Shown: positions 17,399-25,689 of the stretch, piece after piece
Position numbering within the stretch: position 1 is the stretch's first letter
Layout: each line of letters starts with the position of its first letter
NCBI GenBank assembly: GCA_029260135.1
Contig: JAJDDV010000109.1
Span: forward strand, 1-64,000
Length of the DNA stretch: 64,000 nucleotides
Reading direction: 5' to 3'
From: Phycisphaerae bacterium
GTDB lineage: Bacteria > Planctomycetota > Phycisphaerae > UBA1845
Translations under genes and position numbers: made by a program
The notes under the pieces: generated by a model
Told to the model about the DNA's origin: nothing
The model's database searches: none
The model's input: the letters and a program-made list of their open reading frames with translations, nothing else

Positions 17399-19927
17399 TT
17401 ACCAATCGATTTCACTACGAATGATGTTGATTGTCTCAGCGGAAAAGTGGTCAAACTGCCCCGGCGCGCCAACGTCCATGATTGACTGCGGGACGTGGTC
17501 CGGATGAGAATCGCACGTGTGAACGATCTCATGCGTAACAACGTGCGGTTCATCCGTCGTGAATGTACAAGCGCGATCGTCTACAATCACCTGAAGGAAG
17601 ATGGCACTGGTACCGGAGTCGTCGTCGGTCACCCCACTGTCTTTGCCTTCGGACCCCGGAACGGCAGGTGCCGGGCACGGGTCTGGATCGTAGTCTGTGT
17701 TCTCTCCAGGCTCCCAGCAGCCGACGACACAACAGGCCCAGTACGACGCACTTGAAGACAAGGTGCATCCGTCATCCCAAGGGCCGAATCCGTACTCAAT
17801 CGAATAATCATCCAGGTGGCGGTCAAAGCCGACAATTGTCTGAGAACTCGCGCCCGCACTTTCTGGGAACACGAATGCGGCCGCAAACGCATTGACGCCA
17901 AGTTGCCCGAAACTCGGAAAGTGCGGGAGTACCATGATGTCGTCATCATCGGTGAGCGTGAATATGCTCCCCGTTGAGCAAGTTCCCGGGACGCCTGCAA
18001 TCGTGACGGTGTCGCTGAACCCCGGGAGGTTGCTTGTACTCAGCAGAACCGGGTACGCATCAGAACCCAGCGGACAGTTCGCGAATGCGATCTCGCCACC
18101 CTCGAAAGCATTGAGGTCTGATACATCGTCAGCTAGGTTAAGCCCTAGATTCACCACGCTTTGCCCCACCGCAGGCGAATTCCGCGTGATCGATGCAACA
18201 GTACCTACAACCCGCGTCTCTGAAATGTCCGGCCGGGCCATGCTGTCCGTCTCGACGTGAAGCTTCCGCCATACCGTCAGCATCTCGCTCCAGAACAGCG
18301 GCACCGAGTATCCGCTCCAGTTGCCGCCGCCGGGCATGCTGTTGAGCGCGTCGGCGTCGGCTTGGGTGGCCTGCGTCAGCGCGTCTTGCAGGACGGACGC
18401 GCCGGCTCGGTAGTTGTTTCCGGGTTGCATCGATACGGTGATCAGCACGGTGGCCTCGCCGTCGGCGTTCGTCACGCCCTGGTGGCTTCCCACAGCCGGG
18501 TCCGACCCGCCAGAGGGTCGATTATCCGGGCCGGTCGTGTTCCCATCGACAATCGCCATATTCGCGTTGTTCTGGTCAAACGGATCATCCACGTCCCAGA
18601 CCCGAAAATGGACGGGAACGTTCGCCATCGGCGGATCGAGCGTAGCCACAAGCGCTACCAGACGCCGCTGCGAGGCCGACGCGTCGTTCGGAGACGTCTT
18701 GCCGGGGAAGATCCCTACGCCGCCGTTGTTCGGACAAGGAACAAAGAGCTCCGGGTTGTTTCCGACCTTCCGCCATGTTAACGCGGCGACCTCGACACTT
18801 GGGATGGGATCGCTGTCGGTGCCACACCATCCGTAATCGGCGCTGGCGAAGTAGCAGCCCATCGTCAGCCTGGCCGGGCTTCCGCAGGCCGTGACCGCGC
18901 GACGGCCCTCAATGTAGAACGTGCCGGGAATGGGCCATTCTTCATACGCCGACGAGCTCCAGGTGGTCTTGTCCGGAGCCGGGAACAAACCGTGGATGTA
19001 GCCGATGCTCCCCAGGCCGTGCATCCCCCACACGACCCGAAGGTGCGGTACCCCATCACACCAGGTGGAGAGGTCCGTCGGCGGACACCCCGAGACCGAT
19101 ACGGTAGCTGGCACCAAGTCGTTCTCGCTGGCCATCGGCCCAGGGTCAGCCCAGTCGGCCCTACCGTTACCGTTATCGTCGTCGTTGTTCGCGGGAACCC
19201 ACGCTGGCACGTTGAACGTAACGAAACATCCTGCGCGGCTGCAGCCATTCGTCAGTGGCGGCCACATCGGCCAGGTCGAGCACTCGGTGGTGACCGGGTC
19301 GCAATCATGCTCCGTAGAGCATTCGTTGTTGTCGTCACAATCGATTGGTGTTCCGGTACACGCGCCGTACCGGCAGGTGTCGTCCTCCGTACACTCGTCA
19401 TGATCGTCGCACGGGCGACGGTTGAACGGGTTGATGCAGCCGTCACCAAAGCAAATGTCTTCCGTACAGAAGTTGTCGTCACTGCAATCGCGAAACCGTA
19501 TTCCGACACACTCGCCGTTCATGCAGGCGTCGTTCTTGGTACACGTATCCCCGTCTTCGCAGGCGATTCCGTTGTTCGGAAGGTGGGAGCACGTGCTTCC
19601 CGCGCAGAGGTCCAGGGTACAGGGGTTGTTGTCATCGGTGCAGGGGAACCCGTCTTTGGGCAGGTGCGTGCACTCCGTGCCGCGGCAGACGTCGTCCGTA
19701 CACACGTTTCCGTCCGACGTGCAGATGCCCTTCACCGGCGTGTTGTAGCACACGCCGTCGATACACTCGTCGTCGGTACAAACAAGATTGTCATGGCAGG
19801 GATTCTGTCCTCCGATGGCATACGTACGGAGCCCGCAGTTTGGATCCGGTACTTCGTGCGGATCCTGTGCGAAGAGCGTTGGTCCGGTCCCGGCCTGCAC
19901 GATCACTGTGAGGACGAGGACGCCCAC
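17399..19927 (-). CDS. Secreted Cys-rich-repeat protein with HEXXH metalloprotease motif
   Basis: This 842-residue protein begins with a GTG at 19927; a CTG at 19939 with GGAGGG five bases upstream would give a better signal peptide (PTRVGVLVLTVIVQ...). Residues ~30-230 are Cys-rich repeats of the type CTDDxCxxGxCxxxPxDGxxC. The middle holds the NVPVHFRVWDVDDPF segment found as relics elsewhere. The C-terminus has HEIVHTCDSHPDH followed by a Met-turn-like SIMD, resembling a zinc peptidase, but the third ligand is at position 10 or 13 of the motif rather than 11 and the usual Gly is Asp. It heads a four-gene operon with the metzincin. It is probably secreted; activity is uncertain. Confidence 0.8.
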   Translation of the reverse strand: MGVLVLTVIVQAGTGPTLFAQDPHEVPDPNCGLRTYAIGGQNPCHDNLVCTDDECIDGVCYNTPVKGICTSDGNVCTDDVCRGTECTHLPKDGFPCTDDNNPCTLDLCAGSTCSHLPNNGIACEDGDTCTKNDACMNGECVGIRFRDCSDDNFCTEDICFGDGCINPFNRRPCDDHDECTEDDTCRYGACTGTPIDCDDNNECSTEHDCDPVTTECSTWPMWPPLTNGCSRAGCFVTFNVPAWVPANNDDDNGNGRADWADPGPMASENDLVPATVSVSGCPPTDLSTWCDGVPHLRVVWGMHGLGSIGYIHGLFPAPDKTTWSSSAYEEWPIPGTFYIEGRRAVTACGSPARLTMGCYFASADYGWCGTDSDPIPSVEVAALTWRKVGNNPELFVPCPNNGGVGIFPGKTSPNDASASQRRLVALVATLDPPMANVPVHFRVWDVDDPFDQNNANMAIVDGNTTGPDNRPSGGSDPAVGSHQGVTNADGEATVLITVSMQPGNNYRAGASVLQDALTQATQADADALNSMPGGGNWSGYSVPLFWSEMLTVWRKLHVETDSMARPDISETRVVGTVASITRNSPAVGQSVVNLGLNLADDVSDLNAFEGGEIAFANCPLGSDAYPVLLSTSNLPGFSDTVTIAGVPGTCSTGSIFTLTDDDDIMVLPHFPSFGQLGVNAFAAAFVFPESAGASSQTIVGFDRHLDDYSIEYGFGPWDDGCTLSSSASYWACCVVGCWEPGENTDYDPDPCPAPAVPGSEGKDSGVTDDDSGTSAIFLQVIVDDRACTFTTDEPHVVTHEIVHTCDSHPDHVPQSIMDVGAPGQFDHFSAETINIIRSEIDW

Positions 19928-19939
19928 GCGAGTGGGCAG

Positions 19940-20533
19940 GGGCCCTCCGGCCGACCGTGGATCGATTCGGCCGGCGTTGCGCTAGCGCGGGTCGAGTGCT
20001 TCTGCCATGTCGACATGATTACCCTCTCGGGGCGGCTGTCGCTGCTACGCCGTCGAACGACTCGCCGCTGGTTACTCATCAACCCTGCCACGTACGGGGA
20101 GCAAGCAAATGGTACAAAGGAGTATACGTACCTCATTTCTAACTGTAAAGACAGAAACTCCCCTGAATTCGGAAACAGGTGAGAATGCGTTGAGGATGGT
20201 TGGTTTGGGGGTCTGAGCCGGTCATTTCATCCGGTTAACCGGTTCCCAACCGCGGGCGGTGTCAGCGATGGGCATGATGTCGATGCGCGGCGCGTGTGGC
20301 ACCGGCTGCTGGAGCGCGGTGGCCTACGGCGCCGCCCACCCGGGACGGCGCTCCCTTGGCTCGGCGGGAGCCTCGCCCTCGCTGCGAAGACGAGCGCGTC
20401 AGGCTTGGCCATGGCGCTCCTGGTGGGCGCTCCTGGGGGGCGCTGTTGTGGGGGTGATCGGGCGGAGGGCGGTCTTGGGCGCGCGCGTGCGACGTTGTTG
20501 GTTTAGTGCTCGGATCGAGGAGGTGATGGTCGC
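19940..20533. other. Intergenic region, no convincing gene
   Basis: About 590 bp between the divergent operons. It contains the upstream region of the 842-residue protein gene, a CCGGTTAACCGG palindrome near 20230, and Ala/Arg-rich open frames (20259-20585) that overlap the next gene and look spurious. Confidence 0.5.
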
Positions 20534-20941
20534 ATGCTGGGTTCGCAGGCTGTGGAATCGTCGGGTCTGTTTGTCGCGCTGGTGACGCCGTTGATTGCGG
20601 TGCCGCTGACGGCGATCACGTTTTATCTGCGGTCGCTCCGGGAGCAGCAGCAGTCGGGGTTTGCGGGGTTGGTGCAGCGGATCGAGACGGTGGAGCGGTC
20701 GGTGCTGGAGTTGCGGGGGATCACGTCGGAGTTCAACCGCGATTACACGACCAAGGAGGAGTGGCTTCGCGAGTGCATGTTGGCCAGGCAGACGTTGGAG
20801 CAACTTCGCGCGGCAACCGTTCGTCTGGAGGCAGTGGCTGCCATGGCGACGTCGGGTCGGGCGATGGGGACAGCGTCGCGGTCGTGGGGCGTACAGACGA
20901 GTGATCGCAGCGGAATCGGCGGATCCGACACGGGTGGATAA
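20534..20941 (+). CDS. Membrane-anchored coiled-coil protein, Mu gp25-like
   Basis: This 135-residue protein starts at an ATG 9 nt after AGGAGGT. One N-terminal membrane helix (GLFVALVTPLIAVPLTAITF, residues ~11-30) is followed by a coiled coil (~35-105, SLREQQQSGFAG... to RLEAVAAMA). This layout resembles the small DUF2730/gp25-type proteins just upstream of the terminase genes in Mu-like phages. The next two genes also fit that block, at 12 bp and with overlapping stop/start. The assignment rests on gene order and shape, not on strong residue conservation. Confidence 0.65.
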   Translation: MLGSQAVESSGLFVALVTPLIAVPLTAITFYLRSLREQQQSGFAGLVQRIETVERSVLELRGITSEFNRDYTTKEEWLRECMLARQTLEQLRAATVRLEAVAAMATSGRAMGTASRSWGVQTSDRSGIGGSDTGG

Positions 20942-20953
20942 GGGCGGCAAGTC

Positions 20954-21271
20954 ATGGCGAACGGTCGAGAGGCACGTCAGATCAAACGGGTTCGAAACGA
21001 GGTTCTAGTGGCCCTTCGGGTGGTCTATCCGGCGGCGCTGCAGGCGGGTCAGCTCATGCGCAGTGTGTTGCCGCTGTTTCCGACGTTGGAGTTCGATCAT
21101 CTGCGACGGGATCTTCATTACCTGGTTCAGAAGGGGTACGTCGAGCGGGTAATCGCGGACTTCGAGAACGGCAACGGCGCGACGCCGTGGCGTCGGCGGT
21201 GGTTTCGTCTGACGACGGCCGGGATCGAAGTGGCTGAGCGGTGTGTGAAGGACCCGGCGTTGGAGGAGTGA
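20954..21271 (+). CDS. Small winged-helix-like protein, Mu gp26-like
   Basis: This 105-residue protein lies 12 bp downstream of the coiled-coil gene. Helix-rich basic N-terminus (RQIKRVRNEVLVALRVVYP), then LEFDHLRRDLHYLVQKGYVE and a beta-wing-like WRRRWFRLTTAGIEVAER give a typical winged-helix outline. In Mu-like phages a similar small protein lies between the membrane coiled-coil protein and the small terminase. Its TGA overlaps the next ATG (TGATG). A transcriptional or packaging role is possible but unproven. Confidence 0.65.
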   Translation: MANGREARQIKRVRNEVLVALRVVYPAALQAGQLMRSVLPLFPTLEFDHLRRDLHYLVQKGYVERVIADFENGNGATPWRRRWFRLTTAGIEVAERCVKDPALEE

Positions 21272-22056
21272 TGGTAGCGTCAACTTCATCCGAAGCTGGT
21301 ACCGCGAAAACAGTTGGCGGTCGCGTCAAGCGGCGCGGTGCGAAGCGCAGCGGAACGTATCGAGGGGGTGCTCGTTACTCGGCGGTCGAGCGTCTTCTGC
21401 CTGAAGACTTGTTGGGTTCGCTTCGCGCGATCGCGGAGGGCGAGGAGGCGATCGACGCGCCGCTGGCGGCGCGGCTGGATCGGCAGTTTCAGATCGAGGT
21501 TCGGTATGGGGTCTCGAGGCGGCGCGTTCGGCGGTATCTCGAGCGATTGCGCGCGGCGGCGAATGAGGTGGAGGACAGGGAGGCCGAAGCGGCGCGCGAC
21601 GTTGAGGACGAGGGTGAAGGGAGGACGTGTGCGCGCTGTCGGGGGGCGTCGGGTGGTTCGGGTCAGACGGGAGATGCGTATGTGCGCAAGCTGGCAGATC
21701 GTCGACAGCGTCAGGGGTCGGTGGCGACGATTTTGGATAAGACGTTGGGGGAGGCGGCGCGTGACAAGCCGGAGCTTTGGGATCGGCGAGCGTATCTGAT
21801 GTTGGTGGGATTGATTCATGCCCGGTTGAGTGCGAAGGATGTGTCGACGGAGGAGGTGGTGAAGTTGGCCAAGGCGCTGGCGGAGAATCGCCGTGCGGAG
21901 GCGTCGGCAACTAAACAGGAACCGCGCGACGGGCCGGGGACGTTGTCTGAGGTGCGGACGGGCGATCTTCCGGCACGGTTCGCGGATGTGGTTCGTCAGG
22001 TGTATGGGGTGGGTGAGGAAGCGACGAAGCGACGTGGCGACGAAGCGACGCAGTGA
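21271..22056 (+). CDS. DUF3486-like putative small terminase subunit
   Basis: This 261-residue protein starts at an ATG overlapping the previous stop, with GGAGG upstream. The N-terminus is basic; residues ~35-95 read LLPEDLLGSLRAIAEGEEA...RYGVSRRRVRRYLERLRAA, a helix-turn-helix DNA-binding pattern like the DUF3486 (Mu gp27) family. A CARCRG pair of cysteines and a second helical region (DVSTEEVVKLAKALAENRRA) follow. The large terminase that should come next in a Mu-like phage is absent; only ~280 bp without a gene follow. It is interpreted as part of a remnant or domesticated cluster. Confidence 0.6.
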   Translation: MVASTSSEAGTAKTVGGRVKRRGAKRSGTYRGGARYSAVERLLPEDLLGSLRAIAEGEEAIDAPLAARLDRQFQIEVRYGVSRRRVRRYLERLRAAANEVEDREAEAARDVEDEGEGRTCARCRGASGGSGQTGDAYVRKLADRRQRQGSVATILDKTLGEAARDKPELWDRRAYLMLVGLIHARLSAKDVSTEEVVKLAKALAENRRAEASATKQEPRDGPGTLSEVRTGDLPARFADVVRQVYGVGEEATKRRGDEATQ

Positions 22057-22339
22057 TTTCGAAAGGGACGGGGCAAAGGGAAAAGAGGCGGCGATCCCGA
22101 GAGGGGCGGGTAGGCGTTCCTTCGTGATGACCGTTCGGAGAACACTGCTCATGAAGAGTCGAATAGCGTGAAGCAAGTTCGTCTCAACTGCCCCTTGCCT
22201 GGAAGGAGTTGAAAGGTGTTCAGCGTTTCGAGAGCGGTGCGGTGACGGTTCTACGTTAGCCGCGGATTCGCTTTCTGCCGGTACGCATTTCTCGGCCGCC
22301 CTATTCGGATCGCCCCGGAACACCTAACGCCTGGCGATG

Positions 22340-22654
22340 CTATCGACGACCTCGCGCATTCGCTTTACGCGCTAGCCCGTTGGAGTCGCCTCCACGAAGT
22401 CGCGAACGACGGCCGTTCCAGCGCGATCGTTCGCGACGTTTGAGTTCATTCTCGAACCGGTCGCGCTCGAACAAGTGCATTCTGAGCAACAGCGCGATGA
22501 TGACGAGCGCCAGCGCTGCGACCCAGAAGCCCAGCTGCCAGATTCCCGTCACGATGATCGTTCCCAGCGCCCACCATTCCTTCGCCGCATCCATCGAATC
22601 ACTCCCGTACCAAGCAACGCCTGCGATGATGTCCACGGTGTTGTTGGTGCGCAT
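22340..22654 (-). CDS. Small single-pass membrane protein
   Basis: A 104-residue frame from the ATG at 22654 contains one strong membrane segment (WQLGFWVAALALVIIALLLR, about residues 43-62) followed by a very basic tail. There is no clear ribosome-binding site, and it lies on the opposite strand to its neighbours. The sequence does not match a family I know. It could be real because the hydrophobic/basic layout is orderly, but it may be a chance frame. Confidence 0.35.
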   Translation of the reverse strand: MRTNNTVDIIAGVAWYGSDSMDAAKEWWALGTIIVTGIWQLGFWVAALALVIIALLLRMHLFERDRFENELKRRERSRWNGRRSRLRGGDSNGLARKANARGRR

Positions 22655-22844
22655 GTCATCGCAACTGCGCAAGCACTGTTTAAGAAACAGCGAAAAACGA
22701 CTCGAAATAAGATGACAGCGTTTCCTGCGCAGTCCGAAGTCATGATGCACCATACAACTGAGCGAGGCATTGGACCTCGCAGAAAGGGCGCAGGTGAGCC
22801 TGCGAGGAACCGCCTGATAAAGGCAAGACAAAGGAGCTTGGATC

Positions 22845-23333
22845 ATGTCGCCGAAGGAAATGAGAAAGAGAGTCGAGGACGGACAGTTTACGAATGTTGA
22901 GCCTGACGAGTCGTGTGACGCACCCATGAAGCAGTGTTGCGATCCGGAGGCTGGCGGGAGCGGGTTGTACAATGATGAGCGAGAGCGGGAGCTGTACTAC
23001 GACTTGGCCGAGTACATTGCCAAGCGCACGCTAGCGACATTCTACCGTGGGTACACGGGTGGATTGGCCTGCGCGGCAACCGGCGAGCCCTACTCCGACG
23101 CCTACGTCTACCAAAAGGCTGAAACGCTGGGGTTGTTGGCTTGCCTCGTCAAGTACTACGCCCAGGGATATCGAATCGGTTATGGGGCCTACAGCGACCC
23201 GCAGGAGGCTGCCCGGTACGCCGATCAGTATGCTCGCGAGCTGGGTGGCGAGTGCATGACGGCGGTAGGTTCCGGCGGTCCATCCGCCACGACGGGGCAC
23301 GTGTATCCGTCCGCTTCGGATGGGGTTTATTAA
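22845..23333 (+). CDS. Conserved-looking hypothetical protein, Tyr/Ala/Gly-rich
   Basis: This 162-residue protein starts at an ATG with AAGGAG 8 nt upstream. After a short polar N-terminus with two close Cys (KQCCDPEAGG), residues ~45-145 are helical and rich in Tyr, Ala and Gly (YYDLAEYIAKRTLATFYRGY; LACLVKYYAQGYRIGYGAYS; AARYADQYAREL). There is no signal peptide or membrane helix. The amphipathic helical pattern suggests a compact alpha-helical domain. I do not recognise the family. The next frame overlaps its last 14 nt. Confidence 0.7.
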   Translation: MSPKEMRKRVEDGQFTNVEPDESCDAPMKQCCDPEAGGSGLYNDERERELYYDLAEYIAKRTLATFYRGYTGGLACAATGEPYSDAYVYQKAETLGLLACLVKYYAQGYRIGYGAYSDPQEAARYADQYARELGGECMTAVGSGGPSATTGHVYPSASDGVY

Positions 23334-23769
23334 AGCGGGGAAACTCGCGTGGCCCGATACTCGAGCGCGCCGGTCCCCTGGCGATGCTGGGAAGAGCGTA
23401 TCATCCCAGTCGCCGCCGGAGGCCGCCCCGACGGCCGGGGGGATTGTCTCAAGCTGTGCGGGCCAGCGTCCGAGAAGTAGAGCGGACGACGGCGCGGCAG
23501 GAACCGCGCCCGCGGAGGGCGGAGCGCGGGACGAACGATTGGTGGGCTCTACCTCAGGTGGACACGATACGCCGGACTTGGTGTTCGCGGAGCTGCTTGC
23601 TGCCGCTGACACGAGTGATCCCGGTTCCGCGCTGCGGAAGATCCTCGATAAGTACGCAGAAGCGGCGTTCTACGGTGACCTGTGTTCGAAGATCAAGGCG
23701 CTTCGGTTTCTTCGAGAAGACGAGGTCCGAGCGCTCCTGCGAATCGACGAACACACTCGCCGGGACTAG
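23320..23769 (+). CDS. Small hypothetical protein, paralogue of the 24262 product
   Basis: A 149-residue frame starts at an ATG overlapping the previous gene's end; the first ~80 residues are low-complexity and the real start may lie further in. The C-terminal ~60 residues (LVFAELLAAADTS..., YAEAAFYGDLCSKIKALRFL) align with the product of 24262-24636 (VFDKVVDTVDAS..., YRDAPFYEDLKAKAKAALVA), sharing F, D-x-S, Y-x-x-A-x-FY-x-DL and K-x-KA. The two genes flank a 490-bp gap. Function unknown. Confidence 0.6.
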   Translation: MGFIKAGKLAWPDTRARRSPGDAGKSVSSQSPPEAAPTAGGIVSSCAGQRPRSRADDGAAGTAPAEGGARDERLVGSTSGGHDTPDLVFAELLAAADTSDPGSALRKILDKYAEAAFYGDLCSKIKALRFLREDEVRALLRIDEHTRRD

Positions 23770-24261
23770 ACACGCGCGTGAGCGGGCAGTCGTGGCGTGC
23801 CACCAGTAGACGCTCGATCCAGCGCGACCCGCTACGGCGGAGGTTGGTGTTCCGTCACCGACACCCGCCTTGTGGGTGGCTGGAGCAGGCGTCTTGGGGA
23901 CCTCGGATCGTTCGTTTCAGACAGCACTGCAACTCCCCAAAGTAGTCGACCGCGGCCAAGAAACGGAACCTAACTTACTTTATCGAAGTGGGTTGCGCCG
24001 TGAGGCTGAGGCGCAATCGCAGTCGGCGACTTCAGGGACGACCGGACCATTTCACAGGTGACCTGAAGGCCACTCCAGGCGACCACTGAAGCAGTCTGAA
24101 CTCAAATCTGAAAAAACGAGCTTGACGACAGTAGTGTAGAGTTGGTATGGTCAAGCGGCACTTTGATCGTTGCGTGGTCAGCCGTATTATTCGAGGATGG
24201 ATTGGGCATACTTGAAGCACAGGGCCTGGACCCGTTCAGTCTCTCAGCTACGGAGCATCAC
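23770..24261. other. Intergenic, no recognisable gene
   Basis: About 490 bp. A frame open from 24142 runs into the next gene, but the better start is at 24262. No repeats of the families seen elsewhere were noticed. The stretch near 24100-24150 is relatively AT-rich and may hold the promoter of the next gene. Confidence 0.4.
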
Positions 24262-24636
24262 ATGGCAGGTCAACCCGCGGCACGATTCGAGAAAGGGCCA
24301 TCCCATGAATCGGGTGGCTCAGTGACACCGGAAGGCGTGTTCGACAAAGTCGTCGACACTGTGGATGCTTCGAGCGTTGAGAACGCGCCGGTCGCTGTGG
24401 AGACGCTCCTCGTGACGTACCGCGACGCTCCATTCTACGAAGACCTCAAAGCCAAGGCCAAGGCGGCGCTGGTTGCTTCCGGACGTCTTGATGGTCGCGT
24501 TTCGGCCGAGTTTGGCATCCGCTTGGGGCACTTAGTCGTTGCGTCGTTGGGATCGTTGGACGGCCCTGGCGTCATGGGGTGTTCGTCGACGGGAGCCTCG
24601 ACCGAGAAAGCTCCTGGAAAGGCGGCGCCGAAGTGA
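24262..24636 (+). CDS. Small hypothetical protein, paralogue of the 23320 product
   Basis: This 124-residue protein starts at an ATG 6 nt after GGAG. An unstructured N-terminus is followed by the conserved segment VFDKVVDTVDASSVENAPVA, then LLVTYRDAPFYEDLKAKAKA, related to the gene at 23320-23769. The tail is Gly/Ser/Ala-rich. No membrane segment or catalytic motif is visible. It lies upstream of the sigma-factor gene at 24890 with a 250-bp gap. Confidence 0.65.
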   Translation: MAGQPAARFEKGPSHESGGSVTPEGVFDKVVDTVDASSVENAPVAVETLLVTYRDAPFYEDLKAKAKAALVASGRLDGRVSAEFGIRLGHLVVASLGSLDGPGVMGCSSTGASTEKAPGKAAPK

Positions 24637-24889
24637 GGAGCCTGGGTCTGGGCTGTCGAGGGTCGACGGTGAGTTCCGGCAGAGGAACATGTTTCAGTCA
24701 ACGACCAATGTCTCCTCATATTCGGTGTTGCCTTGCGCGGTCGTCGTTCCCTGAAGAGGGTTCGATCCATGGCAGCCTGACGGATTCTCGCGGATTTCCT
24801 GCGCAGATACCGTTGACCATGTACCAGCACCATTGAGGACACTCGAGGCAGCGAACGAACAAGAGCGCCTTCGGGCAGGATAGACATCG

Positions 24890-25471
24890 GTGGAACACGG
24901 AAACCCCGATAGAGCGAGTGCGGCGCCAGCGGGTAACGGCGACGACGCAAGTCCTCCGATTCCCGCTGTTGAATTCGCCGCCGATTTCGACAGCTACGTC
25001 CATGACGATCCGACAGCCCTTGAGGCGTTTGAGAGGATCGCCGAGAACGCGACTCGAAGCGCCAAGTGCGAAGAACGAACGCGCGAAGTTTTCGTCTATA
25101 TGTGCGTGCAGCTCCGCGCGAAATGGCCGACGATCCAGTCATTGTTCAGCTTCGCCAAGACCGTCGCGCGGCGTCGTGCGAGCTACCTGGCCAAGGAAGC
25201 TGAGCGGCATCCCACATTAGTGACGGCCCCGGACGTACTTGCATCGAAGGCGGGCTCTGGACAAACACCGGAGCAAATCGCTTTCACCAAGGACGATGAG
25301 GAGTACATGCTGGCTCAGTTATCGAAGCTCCCCGACGGCGACAAGAGGATTCTTGCAGCCTACCACGTATGGGGAACCTACCGCGAGGCTGCGAAGAAAC
25401 TCGGCATTCCAGAAGCCACGTTCCGAACGCGGCTGCAGCGCGTCATCTCCAAGATCCAGCCCTTGCCGTAG
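24890..25471 (+). CDS. ECF-type RNA polymerase sigma factor
   Basis: This 193-residue protein starts with GTG. A region-2-like segment lies at about residues 35-105 (CEERTREVFVYMCVQLRAKW; FAKTVARRRASYLAKEAERH). The C-terminal region 4 has LSKLPDGDKRILAAYHVWGT then YREAAKKLGIPEATFRTRLQ, a helix-turn-helix typical of sigma-70 family members. Region 2 is poorly conserved, so it may be a divergent ECF sigma or a sigma-like DNA-binding regulator. No anti-sigma gene is adjacent. Target genes are unknown. Confidence 0.75.
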   Translation: MEHGNPDRASAAPAGNGDDASPPIPAVEFAADFDSYVHDDPTALEAFERIAENATRSAKCEERTREVFVYMCVQLRAKWPTIQSLFSFAKTVARRRASYLAKEAERHPTLVTAPDVLASKAGSGQTPEQIAFTKDDEEYMLAQLSKLPDGDKRILAAYHVWGTYREAAKKLGIPEATFRTRLQRVISKIQPLP

Positions 25472-25689
25472 CGGCCGTCGTGTCGGCGGGTTCGTACGGC
25501 GAGATCTATCCTGACGGCGGGGATGGTACCTTCCTTGCCGTACTGCACACCGCACGGAGTCTGCCGGATTGGCCGTAGCGTCGCGGGGTGGGCGTCGGCA
25601 ACCGTCTCATCTCCAATTGCGGCTTCACCGAGCAATTGTGGAGACGGCGCTACGGTGCGTCCGTGGTGGAGCGTATTCTGCATCGTCTC

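Noticed and set aside
20259..20585. Ala/Arg-rich frame before the Mu-like trio
   Set aside because: It overlaps the well-supported gene at 20534, is low complexity and lacks an SD.
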